16,328 nt of DNA from CAYMLL01 sp964390645 (GTDB lineage Bacteria > Planctomycetota > UBA8108): the NCBI GenBank assembly GCA_964390645.1, contig CAYMLL010000169.1:1-16328 (forward strand), read 5' to 3'. Position 1 is the first letter of the stretch; every line of letters starts with the position of its first letter. The notes beneath the pieces are model-generated. The model ran no database searches. It was not told where the DNA came from and saw only the letters and a list, made by a program, of their open reading frames with translations. The position numbers and the translations under genes are program-made. Positions 7,700-15,052 of the stretch are shown piece by piece.

Positions 7700-7715
7700 G
7701 CATCGTCGACTTGAC

Positions 7716-9170
7716 ATGGAACACAAATCGGTCGGTATCTCGGCCTTTGGTGCATACGTTCCGCGGCTTCGGTTGCAACGCGAGGCGATCGCGCAGGCGA
7801 ACACGTGGTTTGATCCATCGCTCGCGCCGCTGGCTCGAGGTGAACGCAGCTTCTGCAACTGGGATGAAGACAGCGTCACCATGGCTGTCGAAGCTGCCCG
7901 TGATGCCACCGACGCCGCCACCCGCGACAGGATCGGTGCTATCTGCCTGGCGTCGACCACCCTTCCTTTTCTCGATCGTCAGAATGCAGGCATCGTGGCC
8001 GAGGCCCTGCAGCTCGAAGAAGCGCTGCGGACCATGGACGTTGCGGGCTCTCAACGAGCCGGAACGACGGGGCTGCTCGGAATGATCGACGCGGTCAAGG
8101 CCGGCTGTCAGTCGGCGATGCTGGTGGCCTCGGAGCACCGGCGCGCCCGCGTCGGCTCTGCGCTGGAGATGCTCAGCGGCGATGCGGCAGCAGCCCTGGT
8201 GCTCGGCGGCGAGCCGGCGGTCGCGCGGTTCGTGGACTCCCACTCCGTCGCCACCGATTTCATCGATCATTTCCGCACGGACGAGTCCGGGTTCGACTAC
8301 GACTGGGAAGCCCGCTGGGTGCGTGACGAGGGCTACATGAAGCTGGTTCCCGCCGCCGTCCAGGCGCTGTTCGAGAAGACCGGCATCGTCGCCGGCGACG
8401 TTGCGCATTTCCTCCTGCCGTGCGCGCAGAATCGCGTCCCGGCGACAGTGGCGAAGCGCCTCGAGATCGACGACAGTGCGGTGGCGGACAACTTGACGGC
8501 CAGCTGCGGCCAGACCGGCGCCGCTCATCCCATCCTGATGCTGGCACACACGCTCGAACGAGCCGCACCCGGCGAGCGGGTCCTGGTGGTCGGGTTCGGG
8601 CAGGGTTGCGACGCGCTGTTGTTCGAGGTGACGGACGCTGCCGGCTCCGCTTCGCCAAGGAGGGGGGTTTCCGGATGGCTCGAGCAGCGACGCCCGGAAG
8701 ACAATTACGCGAAGTTCCAGACCTTCAACGGCCTGGTGGAGCGCGAGTACGGCAAGCGCGCCGAGGTCGACACGCCGGCTCCGCTCTCTGCAATCTATCG
8801 AAACCGCAAGATGATCAACGCGTTTGCGGGAGGACGCTGCACGAGTTGCGGTACCGTGCAGTTTCCCAGGTCGGTCTATTGCGTCAATCCTGAATGCGGC
8901 GCTGCCGACACCCAGGAGGACCATGTCATGGCCGATGCCACCGGCAAGGTGCTGACATGGACGGCCGATCGACTGACGTTCGACATGAATCCGCCGGCCT
9001 ACTTCGGTCTGGTCGAGTTCGACGAGGGCGGCCGGGCGATGATGGACTTCACCGATGTCGATCCCGAGACATTCGACATCGATACTCCGGTCTCGGCCCA
9101 CTTTCGCGTCAAACAGATCGACAGGCGCCGCGGGTTTCGGCGATACTTCTGGAAAGCGGCGCCGTACTAG
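7716..9170 (+). CDS. HMG-CoA-synthase-like thiolase-fold protein fused to DUF35 zinc-ribbon/OB domain
   Basis: Two-part protein of 484 residues. Residues 1 to about 305 have the HMG-CoA synthase/KAS III-like thiolase fold: GISAFGAYVPRLRL (7-20), EDSVTMAVEAARDA (51-64), and LSGDAAAALVLG (153-164). Residues about 355-480 are a DUF35 (ChsH2/OB) domain with zinc ligands Cys375, Cys378, Cys389 and Cys394 and an OB-fold region (TGKVLTWT...YFGLVEF). In archaea, separate HMGCS and DUF35 proteins assemble with a thiolase to pass acetoacetyl-CoA; here two parts are one chain and the thiolase is the next gene. The segment that carries the catalytic Cys in HMGCS (ACKAGT-like) reads GSQRAGT, placing Gln113 there, and the catalytic His region reads LPCAQNRVP. 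It may therefore be a structural, acyl-binding or decarboxylating partner rather than a true synthase. The ATG has no clear ribosome-binding site. Confidence 0.88.
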   Translation: MEHKSVGISAFGAYVPRLRLQREAIAQANTWFDPSLAPLARGERSFCNWDEDSVTMAVEAARDATDAATRDRIGAICLASTTLPFLDRQNAGIVAEALQLEEALRTMDVAGSQRAGTTGLLGMIDAVKAGCQSAMLVASEHRRARVGSALEMLSGDAAAALVLGGEPAVARFVDSHSVATDFIDHFRTDESGFDYDWEARWVRDEGYMKLVPAAVQALFEKTGIVAGDVAHFLLPCAQNRVPATVAKRLEIDDSAVADNLTASCGQTGAAHPILMLAHTLERAAPGERVLVVGFGQGCDALLFEVTDAAGSASPRRGVSGWLEQRRPEDNYAKFQTFNGLVEREYGKRAEVDTPAPLSAIYRNRKMINAFAGGRCTSCGTVQFPRSVYCVNPECGAADTQEDHVMADATGKVLTWTADRLTFDMNPPAYFGLVEFDEGGRAMMDFTDVDPETFDIDTPVSAHFRVKQIDRRRGFRRYFWKAAPY

Positions 9171-9293
9171 GAGTTCGTCGAGAAAGCGCTTCGGATACCA
9201 GAGGGAGTCATCGGATCCGGAATCGGGACGTCGGAACGCAGGCGATGTGGCGCCTCGCCGGGCTCTGGCAACACCGATCCTGGTGATGAGGAA

Positions 9294-9311
9294 CTCGAGC
9301 GAGAGCTCGAG
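9294..9311 (+). other. Hairpin candidate in the leader of the thiolase gene
   Basis: CTCGAG (9294-9299) and CTCGAG (9306-9311) are self-complementary and can pair around a 6-nt loop, CGAGAG. It lies in the 256-nt spacer between the HMGCS-like and thiolase genes, which holds no other convincing gene. No T-run follows, so it is not a classical terminator. Confidence 0.25.
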
Positions 9312-9390
9312 CGCGATGGTCGTTTTCGCGCCGCATCGATCCGTTCAACGGGTCATCGGGCTTCTTGGACCGTCTCGACACAGGGAGAAG

Positions 9391-9407
9391 CCCGGCTTCC
9401 GGCCGGG
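9391..9407 (+). promoter_or_regulatory. GC-rich hairpin just upstream of the thiolase ribosome-binding site
   Basis: CCCGGC (9391-9396), loop TTCCG, GCCGGG (9402-9407) form a perfect 6-bp GC stem. It ends 7 nt before GAGGA (9415-9419), the ribosome-binding site of the thiolase ATG at 9427. Such a position can affect translation or protect the downstream message. No function is shown. Confidence 0.35.
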
Positions 9408-9426
9408 TGTCAGCGAGGAACCAGAC

Positions 9427-10640
9427 ATGGTCACGGGGATCCGGGACAAGGTCGTCATCCTGGGGATGGGGTGTTCCCGATTCGGCGAGCGCTGGGATGC
9501 TGAACCCGCGCAGCTCATGGCGGAGGCCTTCCAGGAGTGTCTGAAGGACGCGGGCATCGAGAAGGACGAGATCCAGGCGGCCTGGTTCGCTTCGGCCATC
9601 GAGTCCGTCAACGTGGGACCCAGCGCCTTGCCTCTGGCGATCGCTCTGCGATTGCCCTACATCCCGGTGACCCGCGTCGAGAACATGTGCGCCAGCGGAA
9701 CGGAAGCCATGCGGGGAGCGTCTTACGCCGTCGCCTCCGGTGCCGTCGATTTCGCTCTGGCGCTCGGCTGCGAGAAGCTGAAGGACACCGGCTACGGCGG
9801 CTTGCCGCAGCGAAGCCGCGGCGTGACCAACGACATGTTCTACCCCAACCTGTCGGCGCCGGGCAGCTTCGCCCAGCTGGCCACCGGCTACCGGGCTGCG
9901 CATCGAGTCGACAAGTCGGACCTCAAACGGGCGATGTCGCACGTTTCGGTGAAGAGTCACGCCAATGGCGCCAAGAACCCCAAGGCGCATCTCCGTCGCG
10001 AGATCACCGAAGATCAGGCGATGAACGCGCCGATGATCGCGGAGCCCATCGGGCTCTATGACTGCTGTGGTGTCAGCGACGGCGCCGCGTGCGCGATCGT
10101 CACCAGGCCGGAGATCGCCGCGAGCCTGGGAAAGAAGGATCCGGTCGCCGTCAAGGCTCTTCAGCTCAGCGTTTCGAACGGCACAGAGGTCGGTCACAAC
10201 AGCTGGGACGGGTNNNNNNNNNNTCGTATCTGCGAACCACGCGGAAGGCATCCCGGCGGGCCTATGAAGAAGCCGGCGTCAAGAATCCGCGTGAAGAGAT
10301 CAGCATGACCGAGGTGCACGACTGCTTTTCGATCACGGAACTGGTCACGATGGAGGATCTGGGGATCGCGCAGGAAGGCAACGCCGTCACGGACGTGCTG
10401 GACGGCGCCTTCGATGCGGAAGGCAAGGTGCCCTGCCAGATCGACGGAGGCCTGAAGTGTTTCGGGCACCCGATCGGGGCGTCCGGTTTGCGGATGCTGT
10501 ACGAGCTCTATCTGCAGTTCGAAGGCCGCGCCGGGGAGCGTCAGCTGGACGATCCGGTCCTGGGGCTCACCCATAACCTGGGTGGATTTCCGGCGCAGAA
10601 CGTGGCCAGCGTCTCGATTCTCGGCCGCTACGGGAACTAG
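9427..10640 (+). CDS. SCP2-type thiolase / acetyl-CoA acetyltransferase, interrupted by a scaffold gap
   Basis: Thiolase of the SCP2-like/archaeal type, which cleaves or condenses 3-oxoacyl-CoA. The nucleophile Cys88 is in VENMCASGTEA. After the gap come EVHDCFSITE (HDCF, typical of SCP2 thiolases) and GGLKCFGHPIGASG with the second Cys and the GHP histidine, so all catalytic elements are present. The ATG at 9427 has GAGGA 7 nt upstream. The first part (262 residues, ending SWDG) reads in one frame; after ten Ns (10214-10223) the gene resumes in another frame at SYLRTTRKA and continues 138 residues to TAG. The shift comes from the arbitrary N length, because the two pieces join naturally as ...SWDG-SYL... 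in this family. Total about 400 residues, normal size. The gene before it carries the DUF35 domain that often partners such thiolases. Confidence 0.9.
10214..10223. other. Assembly gap (10 Ns) inside the thiolase gene
   Basis: Ten Ns of placeholder length. The reading frame before the gap (frame of position 9427) and after it (frame of 10224) differ, so the real distance is not 10 nt. Family conservation suggests little or nothing is missing and that the contig ends may even share the flanking T. Confidence 0.97.
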
Positions 10641-10651
10641 ATTCGTGGTGG

Positions 10652-10667
10652 AGCCCCGGGCTTTTTT
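10652..10667 (+). terminator. Weak intrinsic-terminator-like hairpin with T-run
   Basis: AGCC (10652-10655), loop CCG, GGCT (10659-10662), with six Ts at 10662-10667, starting 12 nt after the thiolase stop. The stem is only 4 bp, so termination would be partial. It could reduce expression of the racemase and dioxygenase relative to the thiolase. Confidence 0.35.
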
Positions 10668-10684
10668 CCCACACCTCCGCTGCC

Positions 10685-10690
10685 AGAGGA
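10685..10690 (+). promoter_or_regulatory. Ribosome-binding site fixing a GTG start
   Basis: AGAGGA lies 6 nt before GTG 10697. The ATG at 10709 is 18 nt away, too far, which favours the GTG start of the racemase. Confidence 0.6.
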
Positions 10691-10696
10691 AAGTGA

Positions 10697-11893
10697 GTGC
10701 AGGCATCCATGGGACCGCTGAAGGGTTACAAGGTCGTCGAGCTGGCGGGGATCGGTCCCGGTCCGATGTGCGGAATGTTGCTGGCCGAGCTCGGGGCCGA
10801 TGTTCTGACGATTGACCGCATTCAGACCGCCGGGCTCGGATCCAGTGCCGGTATGCCGGCCAGGTTCCATCTCCTGCGTCGCAGTCGGCGATCGGCAGCG
10901 GTGGATCTCAAGAACCCCGCGGGTCCGCCGCTGGTCATGCGGCTGGTCGAGCAGGCCGATGCGTTGATCGAGGGTTTCCGTCCCGGCGTCACCGAGCGGC
11001 TGGGTCTGGGGCCCGAAGACTGCACGGCCCGGAATCCGCGTCTCGTCTACGGACGCGTCACCGGCTGGGGGCAGGAGGGCCCCTTGTCGCGGGCCGCGGG
11101 CCATGACCTCAACTACATCGCACTGACGGGTGCACTGCACAGCATCGGTCGGCGGGGTCAGCCTCCTACCCCACCGTTGAATCTCGTGGGTGACTTCGGC
11201 GGGGGAGCGCTGTACCTGGCGCTCGGTGTCGTCGCCGCCATGCTCGAGGCACAGCGATCCGGACGTGGACAGACCGTCGATGCGGCCATGGTCGATGGCG
11301 CCGCTTCCCTCATGACGTCCGCCTATGCACTGCACGCCGGCGGTGTCACGGACAACCAGCGCGGCGAGAACATCCTGGACAGCGGCTCGCACTATTACGA
11401 GGTCTACGAGACAGGCGACGGCAAGTATATCGCTCTGGCTCCCATCGAGCCGAAGTTCTACGCGCAGTTGCTCGAACTGACGGGAATCTCTCCGGAATCG
11501 CTGCCGCACCGTGTCGATCGAGACGAACGCGCGGCGCTCAAGGCCCGGCTTGCAGAGGTCATCAAGTCAAAGACTCGCGATCAGTGGTGCGAGCTGCTCG
11601 AGGGAACAGACTGCTGCTTCGCTCCGGTACTGGACATGGACGAAGCACCGCAGCATCCGCACAATCAGCAGCGGCAGACATTCGTGGAAGTCGAGGGCGT
11701 GGTCCAGCCCAACGCGGCGCCGCGGTTCAGCCGTACGCAGGCAGAGATCGCGGGGCCGCCGGCGATGCCGGGGGCGCAGACAGAGAGCGCACTGACGGAC
11801 TGGGGGTTCAGCACGGCGGAAATCGAGAGTCTGGCTGCTTCGGGAGTGATCGGAGCACCGCAGGAAGGTCAGGCGTCGGAGTCGAAGCCCTGA
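10697..11893 (+). CDS. Alpha-methylacyl-CoA racemase-like CaiB/BaiF protein
   Basis: CaiB/BaiF superfamily protein of 398 residues, resembling alpha-methylacyl-CoA racemase, which interconverts (R)- and (S)-2-methylacyl-CoA so that the chain can enter beta-oxidation. Visible features: GYKVVELAGIGPGPMCGMLL (10-29), FRPGVTERLGLG (94-105), and the proton-transfer residues His136 in AGHDLNYIALTG and Asp166 in NLVGDFGGG. GRGQTVDAAMVDG (189-201) and SHYYEVYETGDGKYIAL follow. Unlike the deleted paralogue at 5980-6738, this one is complete. The GTG start at 10697 is chosen on ribosome-binding-site spacing. It follows the thiolase by 56 nt across a weak terminator-like hairpin and precedes the dioxygenase by 46 nt. 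A plain CoA-transferase activity is less likely because the sequence matches racemases through the His/Asp region. Confidence 0.9.
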   Translation: MQASMGPLKGYKVVELAGIGPGPMCGMLLAELGADVLTIDRIQTAGLGSSAGMPARFHLLRRSRRSAAVDLKNPAGPPLVMRLVEQADALIEGFRPGVTERLGLGPEDCTARNPRLVYGRVTGWGQEGPLSRAAGHDLNYIALTGALHSIGRRGQPPTPPLNLVGDFGGGALYLALGVVAAMLEAQRSGRGQTVDAAMVDGAASLMTSAYALHAGGVTDNQRGENILDSGSHYYEVYETGDGKYIALAPIEPKFYAQLLELTGISPESLPHRVDRDERAALKARLAEVIKSKTRDQWCELLEGTDCCFAPVLDMDEAPQHPHNQQRQTFVEVEGVVQPNAAPRFSRTQAEIAGPPAMPGAQTESALTDWGFSTAEIESLAASGVIGAPQEGQASESKP

Positions 11894-11939
11894 CGTGGTC
11901 GGTCGCGGTCATGCGCCGGGAGGACCGGAAGGAGGGACC

Positions 11940-12794
11940 ATGCCGCTCGCCATCGAACCGACCGGTGCGACTCTGGGAGCTGTCGTAACCGGTGTCGATC
12001 TGGCGACCCTTGACGACGTCTGCTGGAAGACGATCGAGGCGGCGTTCCACGAGCACGCGGTGCTGATCTTTCCGGGCCAGGAGCTCTCTTCCGACGCGCA
12101 GATCGCCTTCGGTTCGCGGTTCGGAGAGATCGAGCGCCTGTCGGCCGATCGGGATATCGTGCCGATCAGCAACAAGCAACCGGACGGGAGTCTTGCCGGC
12201 GACGACTCTCACCAGGCGCAGATCTTGCGGGGCAACGAAGGCTGGCACACCGACAGCTCGTACATGCCGCTGGCTGCCAAGGCGTCGGTGCTGGCCGCCC
12301 GCGTGGTGCCGACGGAAGGTGGGCAGACCGAATGGGCGGACATGCGGGCGGCGTACGACGCGCTGGACTCTGCGACGAGAGAGCGGATTGCCGGGCTCGC
12401 GGCCTATCATTCGCTCTTCCATTCGCAAGCCAAGATCGGACATGAGGTCGCGGTCGGCGCGGGTTACGGCTTTTTCGACGGGGATCCACCGCTGCGTTCG
12501 CTGGTCAAGGTGCATCCGGTAACCGGGCGCAAGGCTCTCTACATCGGCCGCCACGCTCACGGCATTCCGGGTCTCGAGTCCGATGATTCGGAGAGTCTCC
12601 TCGACGACCTGGTGACGTTTGCCTGTCAGCCGCCTCGCACGTACATTCACGACTGGCAGCCGGGCGACGTCGTCGTGTGGGACAACCGTTGCCTGCTACA
12701 CCGGGCCCGGCCTTTCGACCGCGGCGAAGCGCGCGTGATGATGCACACCCGTATCCAGGGAGATGCGGCAACGGAGTCGGCGCTTCCGGCGTGA
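11940..12794 (+). CDS. TauD/TfdA family 2-oxoglutarate-dependent dioxygenase
   Basis: Non-haem Fe(II)/2-oxoglutarate dioxygenase of 284 residues. The iron ligands are His103 and Asp105 in GWHTDSSYMP and His254 in CLLHRARPFD. Arg265 and Arg271 near the C-terminus are candidates for binding the 2-oxoglutarate carboxylate. Other family marks are HAVLIFPGQ (39-47), RFGEIE (60-65) and PGDVVVWDNR (241-250). The ATG at 11940 follows an excellent ribosome-binding site (AAGGAGG, 4 nt spacer); the in-frame extension to 11895 is outside the family domain. The family hydroxylates substrates such as taurine, aryloxyacetates or alkyl sulfates, and the substrate here is unknown. It is probably co-transcribed with the racemase and ends 51 nt from the convergent permease gene. 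Confidence 0.92.
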   Translation: MPLAIEPTGATLGAVVTGVDLATLDDVCWKTIEAAFHEHAVLIFPGQELSSDAQIAFGSRFGEIERLSADRDIVPISNKQPDGSLAGDDSHQAQILRGNEGWHTDSSYMPLAAKASVLAARVVPTEGGQTEWADMRAAYDALDSATRERIAGLAAYHSLFHSQAKIGHEVAVGAGYGFFDGDPPLRSLVKVHPVTGRKALYIGRHAHGIPGLESDDSESLLDDLVTFACQPPRTYIHDWQPGDVVVWDNRCLLHRARPFDRGEARVMMHTRIQGDAATESALPA

Positions 12795-12811
12795 GCCGTG
12801 CGTCGGGTGTG

Positions 12812-12841
12812 CGGGCGTCCGGACGAAGCCTCCGGATCCCG
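12812..12841. terminator. Hairpin between convergent genes, possible bidirectional terminator
   Basis: TCCGGA (12818-12823) pairs with TCCGGA (12831-12836) around a 7-nt loop. The stem can extend through CGGG (12812-12815) with CCCG (12838-12841) across a small internal loop. It sits in the 51-nt spacer between the ends of the dioxygenase and MFS genes. There is no T-run. Confidence 0.3.
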
Positions 12842-12845
12842 TCGC

Positions 12846-14243
12846 TCATTCCGTCTCCGGAATGGCCCTTGTCGTTGGCGCGGCAAGAATCGCGTGGCGT
12901 GGTTCACGCAGGCGAAAGGTCAGCAGCCAGCCTGCGAAGACGCCGCCGCTGACGGCGAGGAACACGGCCTCGTAGCCGGTCGCCTCGACCATCCAGCCGA
13001 GGACGGGGGACAGGACCAGCGGCGCCGCGAAACAGAGACCCAGCGTGCTCAGGTAGCGCGGGTGCTCCTGCGCCGTGCTGATTTCCAGCGCGTAGTTGCC
13101 GATCGTCTTGAATCCCACCGGTGTCAGGCCGACGAACAAGAACACCAGGGGGTACAGATCGGCGCCCCACTCCGGCCAGTGGGCGAGGACGATCGCGGCC
13201 ACCGGCAGGACGGCGATTCCCAGCATCACCAGTTGCATCACCAGCCGGTTGCCGCGGCGGTCGGCGATCGGTCCCACGATCAGGCTGAACAGACCCGTCC
13301 CCGTGTTCTGGACGATGAGCCAGAGGATCAGGTCGTCCAGCGTCAGCCCGAGCCCGGGGCCGCGACCCAGCGCCTGATAGTGGGGGAACAGCATCAGCGA
13401 AGAGCCGAAGGCCATCGCCACCCAGGCCAGCCGGCGGAAATCACGATCGGTCCGCACCAGCGTCCAGGTCGATGCGAACAGGTGCTTCACACTCCTGCGC
13501 GGTTCGTTGTAGTCGTCCTTTGGCTCGACGACGAGAAACATCGTCAACGCCGCGACGGCGAAGCAGACGGCGGTAAGGCCGAAGATCATCTCGAACCGTC
13601 CACCGTCGGGCGTCAGCCAGAGGGGCATCAACAACCATACGGCGAGAATCGCGGTCGTCGAGCCGACCACGCTGGCGACGAGCAGCAGGCGCCCTCGTCG
13701 CGTGGCGTGAATCAGCTTTCCCTGGAGGGTGCCGAACGAGAGGTTGTTGAGCCCGGTCGCGACGAAAAATGTCAGGTAGCTCGCCAGAAACGCGAGCGGC
13801 ATCCACCACGAAAGCGTCTTGCCGGCCATCCACCAGATCCCCGACAGGACCAGAAAGACCGTGGCCATGCATGACGTGCATACGATCGTTACCGATCGCT
13901 TTCGGGGCAGGACCTTCAATCGCCGGGAAAACAGTATCGGTGGAATGCTGTGGCCCAGACGGTTGAGCACCGGCAGCCACCCGCGCAGGAATCCGCCCAG
14001 CGGCCCCCCGCCGGTGATCGTGTCGAGCACCGCCGGCATGACGATGCTCTCCGTCTTGAATATCCAGCCCGTCCGCATGATGACCTGGTAGAGCGCCAGC
14101 ACGATGAAGTTGTGGCGCTCGTGCGTCCGGGCCGCGTCCGAGAGCTGGTAGGCATCGGGCTTCGCCGTCGGGGAGGATGCGGAATGCGAATTCGCTGCTG
14201 GCGGGTCGATCTCGTCGGGTGGCGGGTCGTGCCGCTTTACCAT
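12846..14243 (-). CDS. MFS-type permease
   Basis: Integral membrane protein of 465 residues with about 11-12 hydrophobic segments. Examples are the segments around FIVLALYQVIM, VFLVLSGIWWM, LAFLASYLTFFVATG, VWLLMPLWL, AVCFAVAALTMFLVV, LVMLGIAVLPVAAIVL and LYPLVFLFVGLTPVG. The loop GPIADRRGNR resembles the conserved cytoplasmic loop motif of the major facilitator superfamily. The first ~45 residues are hydrophilic and Pro/Ala/Ser rich, presumably cytosolic. The substrate is unknown; it may carry a substrate of the neighbouring dehydrogenases or of the acyl-CoA pathway. It is the last gene of the right-hand minus-strand group, 22 nt after a short-chain dehydrogenase. The ATG at 14243 lacks a strong ribosome-binding site, consistent with translational coupling. 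Confidence 0.85.
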   Translation of the reverse strand: MVKRHDPPPDEIDPPAANSHSASSPTAKPDAYQLSDAARTHERHNFIVLALYQVIMRTGWIFKTESIVMPAVLDTITGGGPLGGFLRGWLPVLNRLGHSIPPILFSRRLKVLPRKRSVTIVCTSCMATVFLVLSGIWWMAGKTLSWWMPLAFLASYLTFFVATGLNNLSFGTLQGKLIHATRRGRLLLVASVVGSTTAILAVWLLMPLWLTPDGGRFEMIFGLTAVCFAVAALTMFLVVEPKDDYNEPRRSVKHLFASTWTLVRTDRDFRRLAWVAMAFGSSLMLFPHYQALGRGPGLGLTLDDLILWLIVQNTGTGLFSLIVGPIADRRGNRLVMQLVMLGIAVLPVAAIVLAHWPEWGADLYPLVFLFVGLTPVGFKTIGNYALEISTAQEHPRYLSTLGLCFAAPLVLSPVLGWMVEATGYEAVFLAVSGGVFAGWLLTFRLREPRHAILAAPTTRAIPETE

Positions 14244-14265
14244 CGTGTATACGGGTGTGGTGTCT

Positions 14266-15045
14266 CTAGGCGCGGCGGATCGTCAGACCGCCGTCCACCT
14301 GCAGCGCCACCCCGGTCACGAACGAAGCCGCGGGCAGCGACAGGCTGAGCGTCATCTGCGCCACCTCTTCGGGGTCGCCGTAGCGGCGAAGCGCCGTGCG
14401 GCGGCGGGCGTAAATCTGCTTGTTCTCCTCGGGGATGGCCTCCGTCATGCCGGTGCGGATGGGACCCGGGCAGACACAGTTGACGGTGATGCCCTCCTTG
14501 CCGAGCTCGACCGCGAGCGATCGAGTGAGGCCGATGACGCCGTGTTTCGCCGCGGCGTAGGGGCTGTTTCCCCCCGTCGCGCCCATCCCCTCGGTGGACG
14601 CGATGTTGACGATCCGGGGGCTTTCTGACTGCCGCAGGTGCGGCAACGCGGCGCGGATGACGAGTGTGTGGGCCGTCAGCAGGACCGCGAGCACCCGATC
14701 CCAGCGCTCCTGGTAGTCGTCGCTGTCGATCGGGCCTCCCCGGGAGATGCCCGCGTTGTTGATCACGACGTCGAGCCCTCCGAACTCGTCGACGATCTCA
14801 CCGATCACTTGACGCACGCGATCGGCATCGGAGACATCGAGGTGCCAGCCGCGAACCGTGCCGCCGGCCGCTTCGATCGTTGCCGTGACCTCGGCGAGGC
14901 CCTCCTCGTTGACGTCGGCCGCCGCGACCCTGGCTCCCTCGTCGGCAAAGAGAAACGCCGTGGCCCGTCCCATGCCGCTTGCGGCTCCGGTCACGAGAAC
15001 GACCTTGCCTGCGACGGAACGGCTGAGATTCGTGATTCGAGTCAC
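14266..15045 (-). CDS. Short-chain dehydrogenase/reductase (SDR), likely NAD-dependent
   Basis: Classical SDR of 259 residues. The cofactor loop is TGAASGMG (19-26), and Asp44 at the end of the second strand (AAADVN) predicts NAD(H). NNAG is at 96-99, Ser150 in NIAST, and the catalytic Tyr163-xxx-Lys167 in SPYAAAKHG. CPGPIRTGM and the C-terminal VDGGLT are standard. The position of the tetrad Asn (usually VNL in helix 4) reads VLL around residue 122, so that Asn is replaced. The start is GTG at 15045, supported by GGAGGA 7 nt upstream, with no better ATG nearby. It is transcribed with a second SDR upstream and the MFS gene downstream. Substrate not assignable. Confidence 0.93.
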   Translation of the reverse strand: MTRITNLSRSVAGKVVLVTGAASGMGRATAFLFADEGARVAAADVNEEGLAEVTATIEAAGGTVRGWHLDVSDADRVRQVIGEIVDEFGGLDVVINNAGISRGGPIDSDDYQERWDRVLAVLLTAHTLVIRAALPHLRQSESPRIVNIASTEGMGATGGNSPYAAAKHGVIGLTRSLAVELGKEGITVNCVCPGPIRTGMTEAIPEENKQIYARRRTALRRYGDPEEVAQMTLSLSLPAASFVTGVALQVDGGLTIRRA

Positions 15046-15052
15046 GATCCTG

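Noticed and set aside
7711..7741. Perfect -35 hexamer TTGACA overlapping the start codon of the HMGCS-like gene
   Set aside because: The matching -10 (TATCTC) is 19 nt away inside conserved coding sequence and no downstream start would preserve the domain.
7674..9101. 475-codon open frame antisense to the HMGCS-like gene
   Set aside because: The opposite strand encodes a recognisable two-domain protein throughout; long antisense frames are common at this GC content and the translation shows no family features.
9208..10251. Long minus-strand frame across the spacer and the thiolase
   Set aside because: Crosses the N-run and is antisense to a clear thiolase; no recognisable domain.
12798..13874. 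358-codon plus-strand frame opposite the MFS gene
   Set aside because: Very rich in Gln, Arg, His and Glu, the antisense image of hydrophobic membrane codons.
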